Both the position numbers and the translations under genes were made by a program. This document shows positions 24,046 through 35,070 of a stretch of DNA of 64,000 nt, in pieces. The notes beneath the pieces were generated by a model. The model saw only the letters and a list, made by a program, of their open reading frames with translations, did not search any database and was not told where the DNA came from. Source of the DNA: Amoebidium appalachense (lineage: Eukaryota; Ichthyosporea). How positions within the stretch are numbered: the stretch's first letter is position 1; every line of letters starts with the position of its first letter. Location of the stretch: assembly GCA_963693365.1 (NCBI GenBank), contig CAVNZM010000008.1, positions 5,208,001-5,272,000 on the forward strand, written 5' to 3'.

Positions 24046-25823
24046 CTATAATTTTGTAGTGATGTGTTTCTCAAGCCAATCAATACATCTAATAAACAGG
24101 TCGTAGTTACGCGTGTTTAGTATAAAATCAAGGATGTTGTAATTTACAGGTAGGCTATCTTTCTGGGTGTCTGTTGTGAATGTGACGTGTGTGTGTTGCG
24201 GTATTATGTGGTCTATCAAACTACATTTGGCGATACATGACCGGTTAAACTGGTGTGTGTGTGTGTTGTTTGGGCATGCAAATGATGCCACCTTATACTT
24301 ATTAGATCTCCACTGTATAGCACGTGTACAGTAAAAGCGTGGTAATTGATCAATAATACCATCAGCTAGAGAAAGACCAGTTCTACAGGAAGGTAATATG
24401 TATTTAGGTGTTATACACTTGCGAGTGCCATATTTGGCAATATGGTTGAGGCGGTCAGTATATATAAAACGAGACATAAGGCTTAGTTTTTCAAGGTGTA
24501 TGCTTTCATCGGGTCTAGTGTCGTGTGGTATCTTTTTCCATTTGTTATATTGCGTGATTATCTTGTGATTGTGTACATGTTTAACAAGTAAGTGGCAGTC
24601 CAAAGTCACACACACACTATTGCGGGGTTTATTTGTATTTGTGCCCAGGGGAGAAGGGGAGAGAGAGGGGAGGAAAGAGGGGAGAGGTGAGGAGGGGACA
24701 GGTCGGATAGAGAAGAGAGGGTGGGAGGGCAAATACTTCTTTAAGCGGCTTATGTGCTTATTGAATTTCAGCGCGAGATAGGATACTCTAGCAGCTATTG
24801 GGACCAGACCATATATCGAGAGCGTTACAGGCCCAGGTTTACAACAGTTGTTAGATAGAAAGGAGGCAACTTCTGCTTCAAGGAAATTTGCCAGGGGTTT
24901 AAGCGCTCTAGTTCTCTCTTTCTTGATCCAAGCGGCGAGAAGGGGTAAACCATATTCACATGCCGGGAAGACAAAAGTGCGAATAAATGTAAGTCTAATA
25001 GAAGGATGGAGGGGTGTGTCTTTAAAAATATTAGCCGAGAAGAAAGCTAACCGCTTACGAGCCAACTCTACCCTCTTTTCGACCATATGGGGAAACATAA
25101 CACCAACAGAATCAACCGGAACACCAAGATATTTGTATTCTGGAACTATAGGTACAGGTTTAGATGATAATGTAAATGTGTGTAAATTGTTAGCTATATC
25201 AGGTACAAGAACACCACATTTGTCTATGTTAAGGATCATAAGGTTTGCCTTGCACCACTCTGACACTACATCGAACAATCTTTGCAGGCGTCTAGGGGTA
25301 CGGGCAAGGAGGGACAGATCATCAGCATAGAGAAGTGCAGGCGGAAAGTTATTAATACAGCCAAATCATCTATAAATAGGTTAAACAAAAAGGGGCTAAG
25401 CAAGAGTCGCGTGTTAAAATCACCTAAAATAACAGTGGACATTGGTAACTGTGACAACTCGTGAGTCAATTCGACAACCGACATAGATGGTGGGTAATAT
25501 ACAAAAGTAAAAACATTAGAAAGAAACTCTATAGAAACCGAGAATTCCGTTTTTGCTACCGGTTTGCACTTCACTCTCACGTGTGGTGCGGCAAGTACAA
25601 TAATGCCTCGGTTTTTCGCGTAACCGGGGTGTGTGGATGTGTCGACCAATGTAGAGTTGAATTTGTGGTGGTTTTTAAACTGTGTTTCGCAAATCACTGT
25701 AAACGTGTGGTTGTTTGTCTGTTGTTGTATGTAGCTGATTTTATCGTCGAGTGTCCCGGGGGGGAGGCCCTTTTGGGGGCCCAGTGTCCGAGCATTCCAG
25801 AAGAAGAAGGATAAATTAGGCAT
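24046..25823 (-). pseudogene. LINE ORF2 (endonuclease-RT), deleted and frameshifted
   Basis: Opens MPNLSFFFWNARTLG (the WNARTL style of an APE-type endonuclease), with VICETQF and the LGDFNTR motif. It then jumps directly to LSPFLFNLFIDDL, an RT palm motif, so roughly the end of the endonuclease and the RT fingers are missing. One base upstream of the YADD box the frame changes; in the next frame ALLYADDLSLL is intact and continues as a 410-aa frame (25278-24046) with KCGVLVP, YKYLGVPVD and a thumb/C-terminal region. Clearly a dead copy. Confidence 0.85.
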
Positions 25824-26769
25824 CGGTTTGGTCCGACACCTGTGGGGTTGGTTCCCACTTGTCGCTTACGGGGTCGTATGCACGACCTTCCGCCAGCGCG
25901 AACAGTTCGCAGAAGAGCTCGATTTCCATCTCGCATCGGCGTTTGCGCTCGAGCAGTTTCTCACCAGAAAACATTGGTTCCTTCGTGTCCGTGTCTATCA
26001 CGCTCGTAGCATCGTTTTCCAACTTTGCGAGGAACTCTTTTGCCTTGCTGATGCGTACACGACAACGTGTGGCGCACGCATTCTTAGCAGACACTTTACG
26101 TTCTTTGTCTGCTTTCTGAATGTTTTCCGGCGCGCATGGGTCGTAGCTTGGGAGGTGGGTGAAGAAGCTTCCACACCCCTTTGTCGCGTCTCGGATGAAC
26201 GCACGGTTATAGTCGCCCCGTACTGCTACTTCCAGCACATCGTATCCAATGAAGGACAGACAAAGGATGCGAGAGCACCGAAAGCCGAGAGCCTTGAAGA
26301 TGGACCACATGGCCCTGTGTGGGCGTCTGCCGTGCTTGACTTTGAAATACACCCTCTCGTATTTGGGTGGGATGTTGATGTTACCGTTTGCTTGGGTGTT
26401 CCCCTTAGCCGGCGGTTTGGGAGGGGAGTTGCGGCGGTACTCGTTGCCTGCAAGAATGCTGGCATATGTTTCCTTGGCAATTTGGCGGAGCTCGGGTGTT
26501 TTACGAGAGTTCGCATATTCTAGGAACTCTGCCGGGAGCTGTGCTTCCGGTCCTGTGTTGTTTTGTGTTGGGGTGGAAATGTCTCCGTCGCGAGATGTTT
26601 GCTCATGAGTTTTGGGGTTTTGCGATCCACTAATGTTTAGCTGGGCTGTGAGTGAATCAATGGTGAGCTTGAGTTGGGTATTTATCACAAAGCAGTGTGT
26701 GTGTGCAATGTGGGCCGCGACAGGGGGTGGAAACTTGGGCAGTGCAGGTACGCGCATAGTACTGCGCAT
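25816..26769 (-). CDS. LINE ORF1 protein
   Basis: An intact 317-aa frame. The N-terminal third is hydrophilic; the middle has KYERVYFKVKHGRRPHR and GYDVLEVAVRGDYN, resembling the RNA-binding ORF1 segments of non-LTR elements; the C-terminal part is Lys/Glu-rich and likely helical (DKERKVSAKNAC, KAKEFLAKLEND). No CCHC knuckles were seen. Its TAA overlaps the ORF2 ATG by 8 nt. The domain call is inferred from position and style and is less certain than ORF2. Confidence 0.6.
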   Translation of the reverse strand: MRSTMRVPALPKFPPPVAAHIAHTHCFVINTQLKLTIDSLTAQLNISGSQNPKTHEQTSRDGDISTPTQNNTGPEAQLPAEFLEYANSRKTPELRQIAKETYASILAGNEYRRNSPPKPPAKGNTQANGNINIPPKYERVYFKVKHGRRPHRAMWSIFKALGFRCSRILCLSFIGYDVLEVAVRGDYNRAFIRDATKGCGSFFTHLPSYDPCAPENIQKADKERKVSAKNACATRCRVRISKAKEFLAKLENDATSVIDTDTKEPMFSGEKLLERKRRCEMEIELFCELFALAEGRAYDPVSDKWEPTPQVSDQTDA

Positions 26770-27000
26770 GCATATGCTGCAGACACACAGCTGGGCAGGG
26801 TGGCCACAGTGGCCAGGCCAAACAAGCCCATCACTAACTTATGATATAGTAGGCAGCCGCTGTAAGCCACCCCCCCCCCCTTTATTGCGCCCCCGGCCAG
26901 TCACTTAAAGTCTATGTACCGCACTGCATATGCATTGCCCTATGATGCCAGACCCAAACTATACTTCTAAAGTTTGTATGCGTGTGTGTGTGTGTTCACA

Positions 27001-27041
<41 letters not shown>

Positions 27042-27223
27042 ACGTGAAACTGTATGTGTGTGTGTGCATGTGTGTGCATTTTTAATTTTGTGTGCACACG
27101 TATGTCTTTAATTACATACACCACAATCCTCATGCCCATACATCATAAATATCCCACTACACACTACACCATCACGCAATACACAATACATACACCATAC
27201 ACACCACATCCCATCCTTCAAAT
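26770..27223. other. Spacer between LINE ORF1 and RBM25 3' end
   Basis: Probably includes the LINE 5' UTR. Contains a (GT)n array near 27002-27040 and A/C-rich low-complexity sequence (27140-27215) downstream of the RBM25 stop. No gene seen. Confidence 0.45.
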
Positions 27224-27887
27224 TTACGCCAAACCCATCCTCGCCGCCTCCGTCTCATAAACCAACAACCGCCACAACTTAACCACAAACACCCCAGCCT
27301 CATCATCCAAAACCTGTGCCACGTCCGCTTCCAACTCGCTCGCCGTAGCCTTCGCTCTCACCCTATCGCATATATACTCTGCCAAATTAGGCTCCTCCTC
27401 CCCGATATATTCGCTTATTTTCTTGCTCACCCATGGCATAATTTTCCGTTCAAATAGGGCCGGCGTGGCTTGGGCCCAGTCCAGGTCGAAGGCAAAGAGT
27501 TGTTCGCGTCCGGTGGGGATGCGGTCGATCAGCCCCTTGACTAAACGCTTCTTCTCCTCCGCAACCTGGAAAAGAAAAAAAAAAAAAAAAAAAGAAAAAA
27601 AGTGAGCCATCCAACTGCGTTTGTGTCCTTCATGCCTTGAGCACTTGGTCCATATTCCGCGCGCGCATTTCATTAACTTTCAGGCGCCAAATGCTACCAA
27701 ATCAAGCCAAGTTCCATAAAGCCCCTGAGAGTTCCATATAAATGGTCCGCTATAAGATCGTCAGCAAATTTATATGCATATGCAACTCCAGGTTTACGGC
27801 AAGGCAGCCAAATGAGGGCTCAAGAGTGTTTGTATTAATAGCCCCTCTATCACCCTCCCCCCCCCCCCCCCCCCCCCACCACCACCA

Positions 27888-27921
<34 letters not shown>

Positions 27922-28010
27922 GCACACACACTCCCAACCCCCCCCCCCCCCACACACACACACACACTCCCCCAGTCCCCCATCCACCCGCCCCCACACC
28001 CACCCACCCA

Positions 28011-28057
<47 letters not shown>

Positions 28058-28468
28058 ACACACAAACACACACACACCTTTTCCGGTGCCATTCCAGCCG
28101 CAAGTAGCTCCTGCTCGTTGAACTTGACATAAGCCAGCCTCTTCTTCTTTCTGCCCCCACTCTCCCCCTCCTCGTCCGGCCCACCAAACACCTCCGCAGC
28201 CGTCAGTCTCTTCCCACCACCTACCCCTCCCTCCTGAGCAATCTGCTGATGTGTTTCCGCTTGTTTTTCTGTTGCATTGGCATGTGTTGGGAGGGTAGGG
28301 GGTGGGGACGGTTGGCCTGCATGTGCCGCCAGTCTCTCTTCGAGCTCTAGGGCTCTGTCTCGGTCATCACTCTCTGCTTCACGCTCACGCTCACGACGCT
28401 TGCGCTGAATAGCACTGGTGCTGCGGGTGTGTGTGTGGGGGGGGGGGGGGGGGGGGGGGAGGGGAGGG

Positions 28469-28504
<36 letters not shown>

Positions 28505-28550
28505 GAGGGGGGGGAGGGGAGGGGGGTTAGAGTGCGTTGCAGAGGGGGGT

Positions 28551-28584
<34 letters not shown>

Positions 28585-28835
28585 GAGTTAAAAGTGTGTT
28601 ACAATGTTCAAAGGAGGGGGGAGGGGGGAGGGGAGTTAGAATGTGTTGTAGATTACGAGGGGAGAGGGGGACCGAAGGGGTAGAATGCGAAACACTGGAC
28701 AATGCGCAACTACACAATAGGAGACACCATACAGGACACAGGACACAGGACAAATTTCAAAGCAAACATGTATGTAAACAACATCAGCAACACGCAGTAT
28801 TATGCAACACAAGCAGAACCTGTCCTCAAGCGCGA

Positions 28836-28868
<33 letters not shown>

Positions 28869-29007
28869 GGGGATGAGGTTAGACTGTGTTAAAATAGTAC
28901 GAAGGACACATTCACAACGAACAACACAATGCCAAATCATCAGGTGTATCTGTTATAAGCACGGGGGGAGGGCAGTTTAGAGGGGGGTTTTTTTTTGGGG
29001 GGGGGGG

Positions 29008-29068
<61 letters not shown>

Positions 29069-29113
29069 CGCGCACGAGTGTGTGTGTGTGTGTGTTGGGG
29101 AGAAAGGGGAAGG

Positions 29114-29159
<46 letters not shown>

Positions 29160-29413
29160 AGGGTGCACAATGTACCTGTAGTGCCTGCTGTCCTCGGTGG
29201 CATCGTTGTACGTGCTCATCATCTCCAGCGCACGTGCAGCATCCTCCCTCCTCTGTGTCTGTCTCTGTGCCTCCCTCTCTGTCTCTCTCTCCATGTCTCG
29301 AAGCCGATCCTTCTCCTTCTTCTCCCACGCACGCTCACGCTGCACCCCAATCCTATGTCACTATGTGGCCAGACGATTGTACGTGCCTGACCTCCGCAAA
29401 GCAAAGCAAAGCA

Positions 29414-29489
<76 letters not shown>

Positions 29490-29604
29490 ACCCGTACCCC
29501 CAGCCAGCCACAACCTGCATGTGCAGACAGTTATGCTCTGCCTACGTCACACCTGCATTGTACTGCACCCACACCAACACCCTTCTCTCACATGCAGATC
29601 TCCC

Positions 29605-29635
<31 letters not shown>

Positions 29636-29710
29636 AAAAAAAAAAAAGAGAGAAAGAGAGAGAAAGAGAAAAAAGAGGACAAACAACACTTTCACACCCT
29701 CTTCTCCCCC

Positions 29711-29741
<31 letters not shown>

Positions 29742-32700
29742 ACCACCCACCCACCCATCCACACCTTTGACACCGATCTCTCTCCGCCTTCCCAGTCCCC
29801 CCCCATTCCACATACACACCCACATCCACCCACCCGCCTACCACCTACCCCCCCCCCCCCCCCCCCCCTTCCACCCACCTCCCCCCCCCCCACCCACGCA
29901 CACACCTCCCTTCCCCCCCCCCTCCCGCCCCCCCTCTGCCCTCCGCCCCCGCCCCACATACCCACCCACCTCACCCCCTCCCCAAACACACACACAGCCA
30001 CCCGCCTCCCCCCCTCCCCCCCCCCCCTTCCCCTCCCCTTCCCACACACACTCACTCACCTTCCCACCCCCTCCCCCCGGACACACACATACACCTCCTC
30101 CCCTCCCCGATACCCCCCTCACACGCACCTCAACCCCCCCTCCCTCCAACCTCCCCCCCCCCCCCCCCCCCCGGCTCCATCCACCCCCTCCCTGCCCGCC
30201 CACACACCCCCATCCACTTCCCTCCTCCCCCCCCCCCCCCCCCCCCCAAAAAAACCCCCCACCAACCCCCCTCCCTCCCCCAAAAAAGGCACACACACAC
30301 ACACACACCTCCTTGTACAATTGCTCGTCATCCCTCTTCTTCCTTTCGGCCTTGCGTGCATCCTCATCATCCTCCCTCCGCCTGTCTCTGTCCCTCTCTC
30401 TGCTGCGCTCCCTCTCCCTGCGCTCCCTCTCCCTCTCCCTGTCTCTCTCCCTCTCCCTGTCTCTCTCTCTGTCTCTCTCCCTGTCTCTGTAGCTGTCCCT
30501 CCGTCCACTGTCCCTCTCCGGGCTTTTCCGTCTGCTTGTTTCCTGCTGCAGCAAACAGTGAGCAATTTGCACTGCACACCCCTTTCTCTCGCACACACAC
30601 CTCTCCTCCCTCTCTCGCACACGCACCCCTCTCCCTGTCATGACACCGTGTCGCCTCAAACCCCCTCCCCTCGGAACACCCCATACACCTCTCCCTTTAT
30701 GCGACCCACACCCCATCCCCACTGCCCACATCCCACTCTCTCCAATGTCGCGCTCCCCCATTGTCCTGCTATCCCGCCCCCCCCCCCCCCCCCCCCCCCC
30801 CCCCCGCCCCACACACACCTTCCCTTCCCCAGTCCGCACCCCTCGTCCCCCTCACACCTCGCCCTGCTCTTTCCACGATCCCTTCCCCCCTCCCCCCCCC
30901 CCCCCCCCCCCCCCACACACACACCCTCCCCTCTGTGTTTCCTCCACTCCCCCCCCCCTCCCCCCTTTGTCCTCTTACCTCGTAATATTCTTTGCAACCC
31001 CCCCCCGGCCCTTCCTCTCTCTCTTCTCAACCCCCTTCCCTCCCCTCCCCAACTCACTCTTTCTCACCAGGTCCTCAGAGGGCACATTAATCTGCAACAA
31101 CTCTTCCATCTCTGCTTTGATCGTTGCCCCCCCTCCCCCCCCCCCCCCCCTTCCACCTCTCCATCTTGTCTTATTCATTTCCCCACACCTCTCCGGCTTC
31201 CATGCACTTCACACCTGTCTCCCTTTCCCTCTTCCTCCCCCCCCCCCCCCCCCTCCCCCCTTCCCCCCCCCCCCTCCCGCTTGCTCTCACCAGGTCCTCA
31301 GGAGGCATATTTTTCTGCAACAACTCTTCGATCTCCGCTTTAATCCTTGTCCCACACCGCCATTCTTATCTTGTCCTACTCCCCCCCCCCCCCCTCCACA
31401 CACACACACACCCCTCTCTCTCTCCCTATCCCCCTCCCCCCCCCCCCCCTCCCTCACCAGGTCCTCAGGGGGCACATTAGTCTGCAACAACTCCTCTATC
31501 TCCGCCTTCAACTTTGCATCTTCCACGGCCTGTTCCAACTCCTCTGCCCCAGCACCCAGCCCCTGCTTGTATTCGTCTAGCAGCTGTGTGTTCTTCTCGT
31601 CCACAGTGATCTGTGAAAATCAAACGTGTGAGTGTCAATGTATTAGCGTGCATGTGTGTGTGTGTGTGTGTGTCCGTGTGTGTATGTGTGTGTGTGTGAA
31701 TGTGCCTGTGTCTGCCGGCCCCTCGGGTGTGTGGAGACGTGCACGCGAACGTGTGTGTAAGATGTGTATGCTTGGTTCTGCAGCAAGCTTCAGTGTCCCG
31801 GTGCCTGCACCCATACGCATGTTCGTGCACGTGTAAGTGTTTAAAACACGTGCATGGCTGTATGGTCCCGCGCATGTGTATCGGCAGGTGTGTTCACATG
31901 CATTTGCATGCACCTGCGAATGTTCATAATCATGCGCATGCATACCCATGTGTGTGTAGCGTGCACATGTGTACAACTGTGTGTATGTGTGCCCGCTTGT
32001 GCATGTGTACGCCTGTCTGTCTGCTCCTGTGCCTACACAAACCTGTGTGCGTACATGTGCATGTATAGGATCATGCGTGCTCAGAGTCCAGGTGCCCAGG
32101 TGCGCATTATATTTCATGGCCTATCTGAGCATGTGCCTGTGTGTGCCTGAGCCCGTGTCCGTGCCTGTGCCCGTGCCTGTGGGTGCGTTTGTCTCACCTT
32201 GAGGTTCTTGTCAGCCACCCTCAGGTCTGTCATTAGTCTCCGTGCCCTCAGTGCTGCCTCAGGCCCCTCATACTCCACAAACCCAAACGCTGCAAGATAA
32301 GTCAGCATACACTAGTAACCAACCCTACACACTCCCCCCCCCCCCTCCCCCATCCCACCCCTTCTCCCCCCCCCCCCCCCCCCCCCCTTCCCCCCTACCA
32401 CCACCACCACCACAAACCCAGACCCAGACCCAGACCCAGACCCACTCCCACACACACACACATACCCAGATCCACACCCACACAGACACAGACACACACA
32501 CACTTACCCTGCAGGTTGCCGTTTGCACCTCGCACTCTCTTCCAGGACATCACCCGTCCACATTTCTGCAACCCCATCCCATGTCAGCTCCCCTCCTCCC
32601 CCTCCCCGCACACCCCACCCCCTTTCACCTCCCTCCCTTCCCCTTCCCCTTCTCCCCCCCGCCCCCCCTCTTCAACACCCTCCCTTAACCTCTCCCAATC

Positions 32701-32746
32701 ATCATCCCCAGCCCCCCCTCCCCCCCCCCCCTTCTCCCCCTCCTCC

Positions 32747-32823
<77 letters not shown>

Positions 32824-33212
32824 GCAGTATCTCCCTCACAAGGGTATCCGACACCTTGTCCGATATTGCCCCCACAAACAGGGTGATGGACCGTACGGGC
32901 GGTGGCACCGTCCCTATCAGGCCCAGTGCTGGCAGCTGCACCTGTGTGACCCCCCCAGGCAGGGTGGCTGCGGAAGAAATGTTGGAAGAGAAGAAACGGG
33001 GGAGCGAGAGAGAGGGAGAGCGTGGGGGGTGGGGGGGGGGGGGAGGGTGTGTGTGTGTGTGTGTGTGTTTGTGTGTGTGTTTGTGTGTGGGGAGGGGGGG
33101 GAGGGGGGGGGGGGGGTATGAATGCGTCAAAAAGTACGAAGTACACAAGAACAAACGGATAACACGATGCAGAAAGCAAGCCATACATAAAGAGTATGCA
33201 TGGGGGGGGGGG

Positions 33213-33248
<36 letters not shown>

Positions 33249-34366
33249 TGAATGCGTCAAAAAGTACGAAGTACACAAGAACAAACGGATAACACGATGC
33301 AGAATGCAAGCCATACATAAAGAGTATGCATAATAAGCAGAGCCCATCCTCAGGGGGGGCCCACGTCATCCACAGTACCCGAGTTTCGACCTATTCCCCT
33401 CGTTAACGAAACCCAACTCAGATACTGTTTCACTTGAACATGAGTAGGTCACCCGTCTTGATCAGAGACGAGCAGGGTTGCTTATGCAGGCAAGGGCAGT
33501 GGGAAAGGCCGGGGGTTAAAGTTGCAGCAGTAAGCAGAAGCAAGAAAAATATAGATAGGAACTCAGGAGACGGGGCTTCTAGGAAGCTCCCCCGTCGATA
33601 CCTAAGTCGATACTTCCCTGGCTAACATACTACACCAGCTGAAAAGAATTAAGTCCCGAAGGCCACAGAATTCGTAATCAGAGGGGAAAATATGAGATTT
33701 GACCCACGCCGCAGGGTAGTAACACGCTTACTAGGGCGGAACTTTATCGTCTTCGAACGGAAAGCTATGGGGGGGGGGGGCTGTGTGATGCTCTGGCCAA
33801 GAGAGCAATTGAAATCAACAAAAACATGTGCTTGGTATAGCCACAGGAAGGGCCGAGGCATGTGTGCACACACGAGCATGTGTTGTCCGTGGCAAATTGC
33901 AGGTGTGTGCAGCCCTACGTGCTGTGTGCTTGTCAGGAGCCTGCAAACGCACGTGTGCTTGTGTGTGCCTGTCGTTGTTTGCACGTGCACAGGCAAGCAC
34001 GTGGTGCGTGTGGTGCTGTGTGTCCCGCCTGGAACACTGTCATCGCACGTTCTTGCCCACGCACGTGCTGTTGCCTTGTGTACACGTGTGTGTGTTGGTG
34101 CGTGTGCGGGAAGGTGCACGTGAAGGTGTCCTGTGCAACATGTGCAAGGCACAAGCGTGTGTGCGTGCTTGTGCTTTCCGTGCGCACGTTCCTGTGATCA
34201 GCAGTTGCGCGTCTGTGTGTGCGTGTGGGATCTGTGTACGCCCGCCCTCTGCCTGCCCACACCCCCTGTGCGTACCTGGAAAACGGGGCAGTCCAGCGGG
34301 TATCTGCAGGGGCAGAGTCGGCATCGTTCCTGGCGGCGCAAACGGTGGGCGCGGAAACGCGGCCAT
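27224..34366 (-). CDS. RBM25: RBM25-like splicing factor, RRM + RE/RD + PWI (9 exons)
   Basis: Exons: 34276-34366, 32822-32967, 32508-32565, 32198-32289, 31458-31610, 30309-30545, 29176-29339, 28078-28420 and 27224-27565; 541 aa. Order: Pro-rich N-terminus (MAAFPRPPFAPPG); RRM at about 55-130 with SITLFVGAISDKVSD, KCGRVMSWKRV and AFGFVEYEG; Arg/Glu/Asp-rich region (about 185-300); TYNDATEDSRHYR; KRLAYVKFNEQEL; and a C-terminal PWI domain (KRLVKGLIDRIPTG, PWVSKKISEYIGEEEP, VVKLWRLLVYETEA). RBM25 binds U1 snRNP components and tunes 5' splice-site choice in the nucleus. All phases agree. It is shorter than the human protein (about 840 aa), mostly in the RE/RD region. Two extra decayed copies of part of exon 5 lie in intron 5. 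Confidence 0.94.
28690..28838 (-). repeat. Diverged copies of the poly-C-ended short repeat in an RBM25 intron
   Basis: After a G-rich tract the sequence reads GTAGAATGCGAAACACTGGA, later CAGCAACACGCAGTATTATG and GCAGAACCTGTCCTCA, an older relative of copies A and B. Short 5'-truncated scraps start GTTAGAGTGCGTTGC (28527), GTTAGAATGTGTTGTAG (28634) and GTTAGACTGTGTTAAAATAG (28878), each beside poly-G. Confidence 0.55.
29420..29488. repeat. (CA)n array in an RBM25 intron
   Basis: A pure CA dinucleotide run preceded by the pentamer repeat GCAAA (about 29396-29414). Another intron of this gene carries (CA)n at 32751-32820, ending only two bases before the exon 2 donor sequence. Confidence 0.9.
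31067..31125 (-). other. Decayed duplicate of RBM25 exon 5 (copy 3)
   Basis: Encodes IKAEMEELLQINVPSEDL and keeps the GAGGACCTG|gtgag splice donor of exon 5. No acceptor giving the phase-0 entry of exon 5 was found, so including it would break the frame. Similarity ends abruptly at both sides, so about 60 bp was duplicated. Confidence 0.7.
31289..31347 (-). other. Decayed duplicate of RBM25 exon 5 (copy 2)
   Basis: Encodes IKAEIEELLQKNMPPEDL with the same donor. An AG just upstream (acaag|G) would enter in the wrong phase and hit TAA at once. It lies between the real exon 5 (31458-31610) and copy 3, all in one intron-facing row. Confidence 0.7.
33117..33200 (-). repeat. Truncated copy B' of the poly-C-ended short repeat
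   Basis: Starts after poly-G as TATGAATGCGTCAAAAAG and matches copy B base for base (one visible change, GCAGAAAGC for GCAGAATGC) until GAGTATGCAT, where it stops and the poly-G of copy B begins. In element orientation this is a 5'-truncated copy with the same poly-C end. Confidence 0.75.
33246..33401 (-). repeat. Full-length poly-C-ended short interspersed repeat, copy B
   Basis: A 156-bp unit apparently identical to copy A at 21768-21923, lying in RBM25 intron 1. It is bounded by poly-G on the GAATGCG side; the other side ends CCTATTCCCCTC and passes into unique sequence (GTTAACGAAACC). Confidence 0.75.
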
Positions 34367-34854
34367 GGCGCCGGCTAGAGGTTGAACTAAAGCTGCTTTA
34401 GAGGGCTCAAAGTGTGGCCTGGGTGGCAGGGTTTAAAACTACTTGAGTGCAATGATGTTTTGCTCGTTTTGCCCAGAGGTATGTATACAGACGGATCCGG
34501 AACAAACACTGAACTGTGTGTTTGGCGCCGTTTTGCGCGGCGGCGCAGGTTGCCAAAATATGCGTTGATAAGGGCACGGGGTATACTGATATCTCATTCT
34601 CGTATAGACGGGTAGGACGCGATTCAGGCCTCGACTTATACACTCCCCACGGCCAGTACTTATCAAAGGGCCGTGCTCAGCACTACATAATATTAGAGAC
34701 ACATACACTCACACTTCCTCCTCTGACAATTGTTATTTTTTGCTGGAAGAACACGAAAGAATATATAGGTAGCTTATTTGTTTGACCTGTCTAGGGGGCA
34801 CAGTTAGGGCGTGCTAGCTTAGCTGCTTCTCTTAGTGTGTGTGAGTAGGACAAA
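34367..34854. promoter_or_regulatory. Divergent promoter region of RBM25 and the Rcf2-like gene
   Basis: The two start codons are 488 bp apart on opposite strands. Between them lie TTTGGCGCC (34521-34529), TTTTGCGCGGCGGCGC (34531-34546) and a GGCGCC beside the RBM25 ATG. No TATA box at a useful distance was seen. The TTTGGCGCC core also occurs upstream of pICln and at 1798, so it may be a shared housekeeping element. Confidence 0.5.
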
Positions 34855-35007
34855 ATGGTGAAGATAGTGACCGAGGAACAGATGCAGGAGGCCTCAAGGG
34901 CAGCCTCCTGGGGCATGCTGCTGGGTACGTGTCTGTGTCACACGCACGCACAAACACAGGGGCACTCACACACGTGCACAAGTACATGAGCACACACACA
35001 CACACAC

Positions 35008-35070
<63 letters not shown>

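Larger units (their letters stand above)
24046..26769 (-). mobile_element. Damaged non-LTR (LINE-type) retrotransposon
   Basis: On the minus strand: ORF1 (26769-25816), ORF2 beginning with an endonuclease domain (25823-25390), an internal deletion, then reverse transcriptase palm-thumb and C-terminal sequence to a TAG at 24046-24048, followed directly by (CA)n. The 5' boundary upstream of 26769 and any target duplication could not be set. ORF2 has a deletion and a frameshift, so this copy is immobile. Confidence 0.85.

Noticed and set aside
25828-26523. 231-aa plus-strand frame
   Set aside because: Antisense of LINE ORF1.
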